Assembly (NCBI RefSeq): GCF_009727055.1
Contig: NC_052356.1
Location: 6,351,687-6,415,686, forward strand
From: Benincasa hispida
Lineage: Eukaryota; Streptophyta; Magnoliopsida; Cucurbitales; Cucurbitaceae
Direction: 5' to 3'
Length of the DNA stretch: 64,000 bases
How positions within the stretch are numbered: the stretch's first letter is position 1; every line of letters starts with the position of its first letter. Positions 10,320 to 21,750 of the stretch are shown piece by piece. Made by a program: the position numbers and the translations under genes. The notes beneath the pieces were generated by a model. That model was not told the origin of the DNA. It was given only the letters and a program-made list of their open reading frames with translations, and ran no database searches.

Positions 10320-11393
10320 TCAAAGAAAGAGTCGTAGCCTAGAATTGAACAGTAAGACCTTCTGACCTACCTGGAGATTCTTCTCACACAGTCGCTTGTC
10401 ATGCCAACGCATCGTTCGTTCTTTGTAGATTTTGGCATTTTCATACGCTTGTAGTCTCCATTCGTCCAGCTCGAGTAACTGAAGTTTTCTCTCCTCCCCT
10501 ACAGCCTTCAGATCAAAGTTAAGCTTCTTCACTGACAACGGCGTCTTGTGCTCTAATTCCAGCGGCAGATGACAAGCCTTCCCAAACACCAACGCATATG
10601 GTGACATGCCTATGGGTGTTTTATAGGCAGTCCTATATGCCCACAAGGCATCGTCAAGCTTCATGGCCCAATCCTTCCATGAGGGATTTACCACCTTTTC
10701 TAAAATCAGCTTGATTTCTCTATTAGAAACCTTGGCTTGTCCGTTTTTCAGGGGGTGATATGCGATGGCGATTTTATGATGGACATTGTATCTGATCAAC
10801 AGTTTGTTAATGATACGATTGAAGATGTTTCTCTGTAAGAATTTGGAGACTGTTGTTGCATCGTTTGCGATGCATGATATCGCTTCAATCCACTTGGAAA
10901 CATAGTCAACGGCCAACATAATGTATTTATGACCATTTGACAGTGGAAATGGTCCCATGAAATCTATGCCCCAGACGTCGAAAAGTTCCAATTCCAATAT
11001 TATGTTCATCGGCATTTCATTTTTCTTTGAAATGTTTCCAGTGCGTTGGTACTTATCGCATTTCATAGAATAGTCTCATACGTTCTTAAATAGAGTTGGC
11101 CAGTAATACCCGTTTTGCAAAACTTTTGCTATTATGCATTGTCCCCCGAAATGTCCTCCATAGGGTGAGTCATGACATTGAAAAAGTATGTGCTAAAAAG
11201 CAGTCTCTGGAACACAGAGTCTCAAGATCTGGTCTAGTCCCCTTCTGTAAATATTTGGCTCATCCAAGTTGTAGGATTTACATTCATGAATGAGCCGCTT
11301 CTTTTGGTAGGATGTGTAATTTTCCGAAAATTGTTTGCAGACCAAGAAGTTGACAATATCTACATACCAGGGTAGTTCTTCAATTTTAAGCAA
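10320..11393 (-). pseudogene. int: Athila-1 integrase
   Basis: The N-terminal part (11193-11393) resembles the zinc-binding domain region (CKSYNLDEPNIYRRGLDQ, then a CVPE motif); a stop follows, and the HHCC set is incomplete. The catalytic core (10320-11066) has the first Asp in [13 protein letters not shown], the [11 protein letters not shown] strand, and [12 protein letters not shown] carrying the catalytic Glu region. It is followed by [20 protein letters not shown] and [13 protein letters not shown], typical of gypsy integrases. The stretch around 10800-10860 looks shortened compared with intact relatives. No chromodomain is seen, as expected for Athila. The frame ends near 10320 and the strand then becomes non-coding. 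Confidence 0.85.
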
Positions 11394-12848
11394 CTATTCA
11401 TCCGGGAAGGATGCGTTTACCTCCGACTGAATGTGATCCACTTCAGGATTCTCTAATCTTGATAAATGGTCAGCGACCTGGTTCTCCGTTCACTTGCGGT
11501 AGGAGAACCATCGATTAGCCTCAGCTTCGCATCTTTTTTGGTCATTAAATATCTTATTGCCGAATGGTCGGTGTGGACTATAACTTTGGATTCCAACAAG
11601 TAAGGTATGAATTTTTCAATTGCAAAGATTACCGCTAGAAGCTTCTTCTCTGTGGTGGTGTAGTTTGCCTACGTGGAGTTCAATGTTCTACTCGCATATG
11701 CGATGGGGTGTAACATTTTCTTTTCCTTCTGGGCTAAAACTGCCCCCATCGCATATCTGCTGGCATCACATATCAGCTCGAATGGCTTTGTCCAATCGGG
11801 TGCGATCAAAATAGGCGTTGTAGTCAATGCGTCCTTCAGTGCTTTGAATGCAGTGAGGCAGTATGGATCAAAGACAAAAGTTCTATCAGCTTCCAGCAAC
11901 GCATTCAACGGTCGAGCTATTTTGGAGAAGTCCTTCACAAATTGTCTGTAGAACCCCGCATGTTCTAAGAAACTCCTTAAAGCTTTCATATTTGCTAGAG
12001 ATGGAAGTTTTTCAATGGCCTCAATTTTTACTTTATCTATCTCTAGCCCCTCCTTTGAAACCTTATGCCCGAGCACGATTCCTTCTTTAACCATGAAATG
12101 GCATTTTTCCCAATTTAGCACTAGATTGGTCTCTTCGCATCTTTTTAATATTCTCTCCAAGTTTTTCAGATAGACTTCATACGTTTGTCCATAGACTGAG
12201 AAATCGTCCAACATTTCATCTGAGTCTTCCAGGTACTCGGAGAAGATTTCCATTATACACTTTTGAAATGTGCTCGGCACATTGAATAATCCAATAGGCA
12301 TGTGACGAAAAGCAAACGTTCCATATGGACAGGTGAATGTGATCTTTCTTGATCTTCTGGTGCGATCATAATCTGGTTATAGCCTGCATACCCATCAAGA
12401 AAACAGAAGTAGTCATTCCCTACTAGTCGGACTAGCATTTGATCAATGAAAGGTAAAGGGAAATGATCTTTCTTCGTCGCCGCATTGAGCTTCCGGTAGT
12501 CCATACAAATCCGCCAGCCAGTGATGGTCCTCATGAGGATTATATTTCATTCTGCCCTTCTTGGGAACACATTGCATGGGGCTAACCCACGTGCTATCGG
12601 CGATAGGATATTGATGTCGGCGTCTAGCCATTTAGTGATTACTTTTTAACAACCTCTTTCATCGCAAGGTTCAGTCTGTGTTGAGGTTCTATCAAGCCTT
12701 TCAGTTTTCTTCGAGCTGAATTCTATGCATCCAGTACGTTGGGCTAATTCCTCTGATATCCGCAAGCGTCCATCCGATTCCTTTAATATATTTCTTCATA
12801 ATACTGAGCAGCACATTTTTTTTTTCTTCCAGTAACACAGAGGATATT
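11394..12848 (-). pseudogene. pol: Athila-1 reverse transcriptase-RNase H
   Basis: Reads leftwards from the solo LTR at 12854. WVSPMQCVPKKG is at about 12590, GWRICMDYRKLNAATKKDHF near 12500, and FLDGYAGYNQI near 12400, then a frame change at about 12300. From there RT palm motifs continue (MLDDFSVYG near 12200, catalytic DD kept), with GHKVSKEGLE and FLEHAGFYRQFVKDFS. RNase H begins near 11800 (FELICDASRYAMGAVLAQ) and decays into stops by about 11660, although homologous text continues toward 11400. At least two frame breaks and the inserted solo LTR disable it. Confidence 0.85.
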
Positions 12849-12853
12849 ATTAT

Positions 12854-14803
12854 TGATGGAACACGAGACATACGCAGTGGAAAAAGGACTTAATTACACT
12901 CTAATTGCTTTTAATTAAAAGGAATTAGCATGCAATTGAAGGAAAAAACAGTAATAAAAAAATTACATTTGAAGCTCTCAAAAACCACTTTTCCTCACTG
13001 AATCTCGATCCGAACTCTTCCGAACCACCACTAGAGTTGACCTACTATCCAATAGACTCAGAACCGGGTTGTAGGACTTGATGAATGAAGAACCCGAGAG
13101 AAAGAAAGAGATGGAAAAGAAAGGAATTTCTTTTGGTTTAGGTTTTTCTTTTTTTCACAACCCAATTTTGAAAAACTATTTTGGCAAAAAATGGCAAAAG
13201 TTTTTAATCCAAATTCAAAGCCCATATTTATAGAAAAGAGCCATGCAAAAATTGCATGAAATCAATTCATAAAAACCCAACACCTAGAATCCACTATCTT
13301 AGAGGGCTAATATCTTCACTATTAAGCCAACACCTAGCCCACTATTTTGTTAGTGAATTATCCAACAAAAGTTTGGATTTTCCCACTAACTTTAGTCAAA
13401 GGGCAAAATAGTCATTTTGTCAAAGTCAAACTTTGAACAAAAAGTCAACATTTTGACTTTTTATGATTTTTTTCGTGATTGACTAATTTTGACCTCCGAG
13501 CATGAATCCGCATTCATTTTCTCGAAATTCAAATCACATTTGAATATAAGGTAGTCAAAGTTTGACTTTTCAAAAGTCAAAATCAACTCTGACTTTTTTA
13601 CATTTTGACTATTTCCATTATTTCGAGCTTCTGAATATGAACATATTCATATTCTTGATTAAAAATCATATTTATAATATCAAAGTTATATCTCTAAACT
13701 GTAAAACCGACCATTATATACATATATTGTCGGTTTCTCTCTTCTTCCACCTAATTCGAACAATTCGAATTATTCTATCATACTGTTCTAAGTTTTCCAT
13801 ATGAGCTAGTAGGGAACCTAATGAACCTAATAGATCATGGGCCTCCAACGATCTGAGATTAGCTGGCTAAACTCCTTAGACGGAGTAATCAACATCCGTT
13901 AACTAATGGTCATTCCACTATAGTCCCATAGTTGCACTCCCCTCACTATATGATATATTTGTGTCCATTTGATATAACCAGATTAGTAAGCTAATTCTTC
14001 ACAGGTTGTTCGAATCTCGGCTAGGTCATAAAAACGTTTTACCCACAAGACTACATCTTATTCCTTAAGTTCCACTGATTCTCTAATGAACAATTGGTAT
14101 AAGGTCCAACCTATAAACGAATCCCTCTCGGGCCAAGGAGAGGGTGGGGCCCCTTTTTCAAGACCTGGGGTTCAGAGTAAAGGCCACACCTATCTACTTC
14201 CCTACAAGGGGTGAAATGGAAATTCGTCTTGCACCTATGTTTCCCAGCTATCCATCTGATCTTACCCCTGAAATGGGAGGCTTATTAGGCCAGCGATCAT
14301 GAGCTGCCCTCGCCTATGCAGATCTAAGGATAATTCCGAGTGAACAGGAGTTCATAGTTAGCTCAGGATTAAGATTAAGTTACCTAGGTCATCAATTAAC
14401 GAAATAGTCAATTTTATACATAAAACGACATTTAGAACATAAAAAATGACTATTTCATGATTCAGTCTTATGTAAACTCTTTACATAAGATGCCCTCACT
14501 TTTATGTCTTCACATGAACGATTCAGGATCACATCGTTTGTACTAACTACAAAGTGGGCTGCATCCATAGTGTCCCCAGAATAAGGTGCCCAACCTTATT
14601 CATATACTATAGACCATTTTGGCTATATATTTGAACTTGATCCACATTTATGTCACTACATAAAGTTCAAACTACATTAAATAGCCTCAGGACCTTAGTT
14701 TATTAGATTCAAGATTATAATTTCAATAACAATTTTATCGAAAATAAAACAGAATATGTTTATTAATTTACAAACTACGAGTTTTAGGACATAAAATCCA
14801 ACA
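12854..14803 (-). repeat. Solo copia-type LTR inside Athila-1 pol
   Basis: 1950 bp; on the minus strand TGTTGGATTTTATGTCC...TTCCATCA. Flanked by ATTAT at 12849-12853 and ATTAT at 14804-14808, an exact 5-bp TSD. Athila-1 coding continues across the two flanks (LKYVFLGQNETLSII on the right, then IISSVLLEE on the left). It belongs to a copia LTR family distinct from copia-1 and shares its W-box-rich block and its end with 61777-62627. Confidence 0.9.
13391..13610. promoter_or_regulatory. W-box (TTGACY) cluster in the solo LTR
   Basis: Ten TTGAC(C/T) cores, counting both strands, in about 220 bp (for example AGTCAAA, TTTTGACT, TTTTGACC). TTGACY is the established core bound by WRKY transcription factors. 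The density is well above chance even for AT-rich DNA. Regulatory activity is an inference. Confidence 0.5.
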
Positions 14804-16480
14804 ATTATTGACAAGGTTTCATTCTGGCCAAGGAAAACATACTTCAAATGATTTGGTAGAGTTTTCAGCTCCAGCATGGGTGGTTGCTCTAAGGAAGGTT
14901 TCTGTGTTTTTCTCTTTTCATTCAAATTCAATTTTTCTTCATTGTTCACTATCTCTTTTATTACATGGCAGGTTTCTAAGGTTGCTGTCGCATCCTCTCT
15001 TTCTTCATTTTCTTTTTCGAACTCCAAATCTTCATCGCAAGTGTGTTCATCATCAGAATCTGATAGGCCTTCATCTTTTGAAAACTTCATTGCCTTGATG
15101 ATGTTAAACCTGAGCTTCTTTCCATTGATGCTCATCGTGATCTCTCCTTTGTGCATATCTATTTAAACACGACCAGTGGACAATAATGGTCGTCCCAATA
15201 TTTATTGGTACATTTTTGTCCGCTTCATAGTCTAGAATGATGAAGTCTATAGGTAGAATGAATTTGTCGATTGTGACCAAGAGATCTTTCAACTTTCCTT
15301 TAGGGTGTACCAGGGACCTGTCTGCAAGCTGGACAGTCACCTGCAAGCTGTCTTACATTCAATTGTTTGAAGATTGAAAGGGGCATTAAATTTATGCTTT
15401 CCCCAAGATCGCATAATGCTTGACCGATGTATATCCCTCCTATTGAGCAGCGTATCATAAAGATGCCTGGGTCGCACATCTTTGGTGAGATTATAATATT
15501 TGACTTCTGTGTTAATGCCACCATGGCGAATTTTCCTGTGCTTCTTTTCTTCGACACCATGTCCTTAAAAAACTTGGCATATTTCGGCATCTGCTCTATC
15601 GCTTCTGAAAATCGAATATTGATGTGTAGTTGTTTTAATATTTCTAGGAAGCGATGATACTGACCTTTATCGTTTTGCTTCTTTTTCAGTCTTTGCGGGA
15701 ATGGAGGTAGTTATACTTTCACTGTTCCATGGTCTGGAGGCTTAAGGTGGTCGCAACTTCAGATTCCATATCTCGGGCTCTTCTGACTCAGTTTGCTTCT
15801 TTGATTCCATCGTATTTGAATCGGTCCTGCTAGGCTTCTTCCTAACTTCCACAGTTGCCTTTCCACTTCTCAGGATGACTGCTTGGCAGTGTTCTTTCCC
15901 TATGTCCCCCGGGTTGCATGGGAGCTCAATTGAGCTCGGTAGTGTCCCCTACGGTCTATTCTTCAACTCTCTCGCAATCTTTCCTATTTGGATTTCCAAG
16001 TTTCAGATGGAAGTCGCCTGGTTCTAGAGAATCGTCTCATTCTTTTCGATGTACTATTTTAACAGGTTCTCTAGAGAGGATGATGGCGGTGTTTGAGAGC
16101 TGCTGGCTTGTTGTTGCTGTTGACCGTTAGTTCTTTTAAAAAATCCTAGTGGTCCTTCTTTTTGCACCATAGGTTGATAGCCTTGTTGTTGGTTATTTTT
16201 CCAAGCAAAATTAGGGTGGTTTCTCCACCCGGGGATGTACGTGTTTGAAAAAGGTTTGTTCTTAACAAAGTAAATTGACTACGGATTTCGTGGACACACT
16301 TCAACCGAATGTAATTCTCCACATGTAGTCAACTGGTGCTTGTCTGTTCTATCGCATTGACTTGCCCTCTTTGCACTCCAGGATTGTTTATTGCGATGCC
16401 CTATAACAAATTTATCATCGCATTCATCTGATTTTGCAAAGACTCGATGGCACCATTATTTGCGTTACCTTCTTTGGATT
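14804..16480 (-). pseudogene. Athila-1 gag C-terminus, protease and linker
   Basis: Joins gag to RT. A Cys-rich remnant at about 16300-16340 (CGE...CP) looks like a decayed zinc knuckle. The clearest domain is at 15300-15590: SPKMCDPGIFMIRCSIGG..., then ALCDLGESINLMPLSIFKQL, an Athila-type aspartic protease whose usual DLGAS active-site motif reads DLGES. A frame change near 15310 is followed by 15104-15346, which includes ADRSLVHPKGKLKDLLV. The last piece (14809-15156) has an acidic stretch (DSDDEHTCDEDLEFEKENEE) and ends with LPNHLKYVFLGQNETLSII at the solo LTR junction. Several stops; not functional. Confidence 0.75.
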
Positions 16481-16484
16481 TTAC

Positions 16485-17314
16485 TCATTGATCGCTTTCT
16501 TGCCAATCGTCATGGTTTTTCAATATGCGATCAAGAATGTTCTTTGCCTCATCATAAGTCTTGTCCAGCAGACCGCCTGCTACTACTGCATTAGCAGCTG
16601 TCTGCGATACAGGATTTAGTCCATGATAGAAAATCTCCATTTGGAGGCAATCCGGTAATCCATTGTGCGGGCAGTCGCGCACTAATCTCTTGAACCTCGC
16701 CCATGCGTCACTGAGTGATTCGTTTTCTTCTTGTTCAAAATTGATGATTAACTTCCTTTTTTTGCATTCTCTGTAGGAGAGAAATACTTCTTCATAAACT
16801 TCTCCACAACTTGTTCCCATGAAGCTATCTCTCCTGGTTCGAGGGAGTATGCCCATTTTCTTGCTTTATCGCATAGTGAAAATGGAAATAGTGTGAGTCG
16901 AACTTCTTCAGCGGAGATATTAGGGAACACAAAAATGTTACAAATTTCAATGAAGCTTCGTAGATGGCCATGCGGATCTTCACCACGCTATCCTCTGAAC
17001 TATCCTGCTGTCTGTATCATTTGTAACATTACCGGCTTCATCTCGAACATTGATCCATCCAATGCTGGTCTCATGATTCCTGGGGAGAAATCATACAAGT
17101 TTGGTGACGTATAGTCTCGGATGGGTCTATTGCGATCATTTGCCAGTAGGATAAGATTTTCCATTATGTTGTTTACATTTGCGGCTTGTTCTTCCGGTTG
17201 TTCAGCCATTCTGGGAGTTCTTCCTTGTTGTCGACGTATGTTTCTCGGTCTTCTACAAAATGTTCTTTTGATCTCTATGTCGTATTTGGGCTGAAGAGTG
17301 TGTTTTTCGCTCAT
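16485..17314 (-). pseudogene. gag: Athila-1 gag
   Basis: I take the Met at 17314 (MSEKHTLQPKYD) as the start; it lies about 100 bases after the PBS. The N-terminal region runs to PALDGSMFEMKPVM, then a TAG at about 17000-17002, probably a CAG changed by one base. The capsid core continues in the next segment (LTLFPFSLCDKARKWAYSLE, EKFMKKYFSP), with a frame change near 16750, then ARFKRLVRDCPHNGLPDCLQ and FYHGLNPVSQ. These are the conserved blocks of Athila/Tat gag. Two breaks make it non-functional. Confidence 0.85.
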
Positions 17315-17413
17315 GCAATGCTTGCTTCTTCCTTTACTGAAGAAATGGCAATGCACAGAGGCGAAAGCTACAAAGATCAAAGAGGTTTGAAGTTAGCGCA
17401 ATCTATACCGTAG

Positions 17414-17431
17414 TCCCCGGCAACGGCACCA
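17414..17431 (-). other. Primer binding site, tRNA-Asp type
   Basis: On the minus strand TGGTGCCGTTGCCGGGGA, six bases after the LTR. It fits the 3' end of plant tRNA-Asp (CCCCGGCAACGGCGCCA) with one mismatch. The element at 41256-48630 has the same site at 43056-43073. Confidence 0.85.
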
Positions 17432-17805
17432 AAAACATGATGCGTACTATTGTGATGCGATGGTTTAAGTTATGCAGTGATGTGTGTTATGTGGTGATCA
17501 TGCAAGTTTTCTTGAAAAAGCCCAAGTATAAGCCTTCTCAGGTTTCCTACTAAGTCTAGGGTCGAACACAGGAACTACGAAATAGATATGCGACAGACTC
17601 TTTGACTCTATTGTGGTGGTAAAAATAATGAAGTGGATAGTGTTTTGATTTATATTTTTCCTATGCGACGGAGTTGGACGTGGAGTGATTAAAGCATAGA
17701 GTTATGATGAGTATGCGATGAAGGGGTTGAGAAGGGGTTTAGCTAACATTTCCTAAGATTGTGCACAAGTTATGCGATCATGCTACACATAAATATCAGT
17801 ACTAC

Positions 17806-19452
17806 TAGTAACGGGCAAAAATGCACGTTATCATAGTACTAAGTTCTTAAACAATGTTGCATTGTGTTGATAGAATATGTTAAATTGTGTCCATTAAGCA
17901 TAAATTCTACAATATTGCGGACGCATGCGTCCAATGCATTAGGGAAGTTGATCTCTATATTTTTGTGCAGAATAATGCGTTAACGCAATGCAAAGAATGC
18001 AATCATAGGAATACATCGATCGAGCACAACTTCACCGTAAGACTTTGCGTTGATCATGCTCGCAAACATCCACCCAAGAAGAATCACCGCAACATGGTGG
18101 ACACACACGGACGAAAGGAAAATTAAGATCGATGGGACAGAAATCTGACGGCAGTCGGATCCAAATTAAGTTGACAGTTGATAACGGTCACAAAGTACAT
18201 CCAGCTTTATCAGTGACAACTATCCGGCACATCAGTCAGGAATTAAAGCTGTCCCATCTGTACAACCAGGAGAGAGAAGCCATCTTTCACCTTTGATGCC
18301 CTATAAATACCAAGTGCTTTTTTCAGAGAAGGGGTTAAGCAGTCGATTACTTCATCACTTTACAAGTTCACACCTCTGTTCATAGTTTTCTTTTCCATTT
18401 CATGGCAGAGCTAGAGAAGAGTGGTGACGTCGAAGATCGTCCAAGGCGGCTCGAGAGAGAACCTTGGGGCGTAAAAGTAGAGAGCGGGTTGACTCTCGCA
18501 AAAGCGAGAATATCTTTAGAGCACAAGTAGAACAGTGTAACACCTGGTGGCAAGAAATTGCTCCAGGCTCTTTACTATACTTGCATTGTTATTCTGTACT
18601 TCATCTTTTATCTATTCAATGGAAGTTCTATTTCTATATCTGTTCATTCTCTTAATACGCATGAGTAGCAAAACTAGTTGAATGGATTGAGAAGAACTAA
18701 GCTAACATGATCTAAGAAGTTCATTGCTTGCAATTGTCTTGTTTTATGCTATGCGAAACATCCCTTTAGAGTTGCTCGAGAGAGAATCTAAAGAAAGAAC
18801 CTAATGTCTCGAGAGAGCTAGGTTAGAATCTGACTTGAAAGAGCAAGATTAAGCCTACATAAACAAGAAATAGGGACTTAGAGATAAGCTTGTTTGTCAA
18901 CTTGCATCGCATGCATCCTAGGAATAAGAATGATATTATACGGTCGCATATTTGTGTAAATGTCATTTTTCATTGTATAAATAGAAATAGAGGTTTATGT
19001 GTAAACCCTGTAGACTTATCGCATATTTATCGCATGCGTTCTAGCGTTCGAAGTCGTGGCATTCATGCCGAGAGGTGGTTTATTATTGTATGCATGTTTC
19101 ATGATCGCAAGGCATGAACGCAACCTAGGGAGTGTTAGCCGAAACCCTTCTCAACCCGTTCACCACATATTCATCGTATTCCCCATTGCCAACTCTTTTC
19201 GAACTCTGCCGCATTTATTATTATTTTCATTAACATAACAACAACTCAACACTGATTTATTCAATCGGTTACCATAAGTTTTCATAAAAATCTCTAACGC
19301 AACTATTTTCACAACTCATTGTGTTCGATCCTGGACTTACCAGGAAACTCAGAGGAATTTACTCTTGAATTCCACTAAGAAAACTTGAATGCACGATGTA
19401 ATTCCATCAACGCATATCATCCATTTTCCACACTTAATAAAATAACGCATCA
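17806..19452 (+). repeat. Solo gypsy-type LTR inside the Athila-1 5' LTR
   Basis: 1647 bp, TAGTAACGGGC...AACGCATCA, flanked by ACTAC at 17801-17805 and ACTAC at 19453-19457. The Athila-1 3' LTR shows the empty site (CAGTACTACATTTCTC, about 7512-7527). The 5' end is TA instead of TG. A TATA box (CTATAAATAC) lies at 18301-18310. Its family resembles, but is not the same as, the LTRs at 41256-48630 (AAATGCACGT near the start, CGCAT-rich). Confidence 0.92.
18302..18309 (+). promoter_or_regulatory. TATA box of the solo LTR
   Basis: TATAAATA about 495 bases into the LTR. TATAAATA(G) is also found at 41687 and 47281 in the related LTRs. Confidence 0.5.
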
Positions 19453-20795
19453 ACTACATTTCTCAATGCAGAATGCCACAATTCCTATTTCTAGGAAGCA
19501 TGTGATGCATATGCTAAAATGTCGATAGAACTTATTTCTAAGTTTCTATTCTTGCTTATACGATCTAATCTGACTCTCCTAAGCCTAGATTCTATCTTTA
19601 GACTACTCTCTCAAGTATGTCCAAATGAATGATGCACACATAAGACAAGGTGACCGCATACCGCCAATCCTATTTCTAGGGCACATGCAATGTGTAATTA
19701 ACAACTTATGTCCAAGTTTCTACTCTTGCTTAAGCGATCTAATCTGACTCTCTCAAGCCTAGATTCTAATCTTACTCTTTCAAGCCTAGATTCCATCTTT
19801 AAACTACTTTCTCAAGTACGTCCAAAGGTGAATGATGCATATATAAGACAAGTTAATCGCATAAAATGTAAATCTTAAGTCATGCTAGCTAAGTGCTTCT
19901 CAACCCATTCAGAAATTTAGCTACTCATGCCTGGTATAGAGAGATTGAACATAGATTGAAATGAAGTTTTCATTTTTTGCAAATAAAGTATTGAATAAAA
20001 AATAACAAATGGATTTGAGAAATAGCAAGCTCGGTAAGCAATGTCTTGCTTCTCGTGGCCTTTTACACTGCTCTTTATCACTTCAACTCTGTTCTAGTTG
20101 TGGATTCTTGCTCTCGCAAGGGTTGACCCTCTCTCCTTTGTATTGCTTTCCGGTAGTCTCTCGATCTGTCCGGGAGCAATTTCTCTTGGCTTTCTCGTCT
20201 TCGTGCTCTCTCCGTCCTCTATGTATATGTATAAGTATGTACGGGAATAGACTAACTAACTAACTCCCTTTCTCTCTAGTGGCCTTCGGAATTTATAGAT
20301 TTCAAGGTGAAGTAGCTTTTCTTACAAATGATTGCAATGATGGGCGGCTTTAATTTCCCTACTCTATTGCGTCGTTTAAAAGTCACCAAAAGTTCAATGT
20401 ACTTGCTACAATGGCTTTTAATGCCTTGTCAACTAAATTCTGAATCGACCGTTATCAGTTTTACATTCCATCACGATTTATTATGTTGTCGCCATGATGC
20501 GAGGTCTTTATGCGATCACCTTTTCAAGAAAACTTCTCATGATCGCATGTCTTGCGATCGCAACTTCAAGCGTACTGCCGCATTGTGCCTTTGGATTGCA
20601 ATTTCACATGTGTCATCGCATTGTACCTGCATAAAATAGGTAAATTAACTGCTTTTATGCGATAAGCACTCGCAATCGCAATTTCTTTCAGTTTAGCGCT
20701 TTCGGACATGATATTGCCTATTTTACCGTTGCATTTTCTCATTGTTTTACTTATTTGAGCTGTAATAACTCGTATTTCTACCAGTTATCAACGTC

Positions 20796-21750
20796 TATCT
20801 TTGGCACCTCAGGCTTGGTCACATTAATCTCAACAGGATTGAGAGATTCGTAAAAAAACGGTCATCTAAATCAGTTGGAAGACAGTACCCTACCTCCATG
20901 TGAATCATGTCTTGAGGAAAAAATGATTAAAAGATCTTTTTTTGAAAAAGGTCTTCATGCCAAAGAACCTCTCGAACTTATACATTCAGACCTATGTGGT
21001 CCGATGAATGTTAAAGCTTGAGGAGGATATCAGTATTTCGTCAGTTTTATTGACAATTACTCTCGATATGGGTACATTTACTTAATCAGTCACAAGTCTA
21101 AAACTCTTGAAAAGTTCAAAGAATTTAAGGCTGAGACTGAAAATTTGTTAAGTAAAAGAATTAAAATACTTCGATCAGATCGAGGTGGTGAGTATTTTCA
21201 ATTCCATAACTATCTAGTAGATCATGGAATTCAATCCTAACTCAGAGCATTTGGAACACCACAACAATACAGTGTTGCAGAAAGGAGATATCGAACCTTG
21301 TTGGACATGGTTCGGTCTATGATGAGTTATGCTCAGTTATCTCAATCCTTTTGGGGGTACACAGTACATACCGCAATTTATATTCTAAACATTATTCCAT
21401 CTAAAAGTGTTTCGGAAACACTGTATGAATTATGGAAAGGACACAAAACGAGTTTACGTCATTTCTGTATCTGGGGTTGTCCAGCACATGTGTTGGTACA
21501 AAATCCTAACAAATTGGAAACACGATCGAAATTATGCCCATTTGTAGGATACCCCAAAGAAACAAAAGGAGGATACTTTTATGATCCCCAAGAAAATAAA
21601 GTATTTGTATCGACAAATGCTACGTTCTTGGAACAGGATCATATTAAAAATCATCTACCTCGCAGTAAACTAATATTGCAAGAAATGACCAAAGGTGATA
21701 CAAAAATATCAACAAGAGATGTTGATCAAGCTGGTCCATCAACAACTGTT
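20796..21750 (+). pseudogene. int: copia-1 integrase
   Basis: Resumes the copia-1 frame after Athila-1. The start corresponds to YLWHLRLGHINLNRIERF, with the zinc-binding HX4H side at the junction and a CESC pair near 20910. The catalytic region has HSDLCGPMNVKA (first Asp, near 20990), SDRGGEYFQFHNYL (second Asp, near 21185) and PQQYSVAERRYRTL with the catalytic Glu near 21280. Stops fall at about 21020 and 21238. From 21298 the frame is open: MLDMVRSMMSYAQL, LRHFCIWGCPAHVLV and VGYPKETKGGYFYDPQENKV, the well-kept C-terminal GKGY-like part of copia integrases. Confidence 0.85.

Larger units (their letters stand above)
7155..20790 (-). mobile_element. Athila-1, Ty3/gypsy element with two nested solo LTRs
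   Basis: LTRs lie at 7155-8834 (3') and 17438-20790 (5', enlarged by a solo LTR). The flanks are ACGCC (7150-7154) and ACGTC (20791-20795), a TSD with one change. Copia-4 has the uninterrupted target (CCTAACGCCTATC in copia sense). The order on the minus strand is LTR, tRNA-Asp-type PBS, gag, PR, RT-RH, IN, 3' non-coding, PPT, LTR. The gag, the DLG-type protease, the RT and the PBS fit the Athila lineage. No env-like ORF is visible between IN and the 3' LTR. Confidence 0.9.
17438..20790 (-). repeat. Athila-1 5' LTR, carrying a solo LTR
   Basis: On the minus strand it starts TGATAACTGG at 20790 and ends GCATCA at 17438. With 17806-19452 and one TSD removed it is about 1.7 kb and aligns with 7155-8834. 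It has short duplications relative to the other LTR, for example a repeat of CTCTCAAGCCTAGATTC near 19750. Confidence 0.9.
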
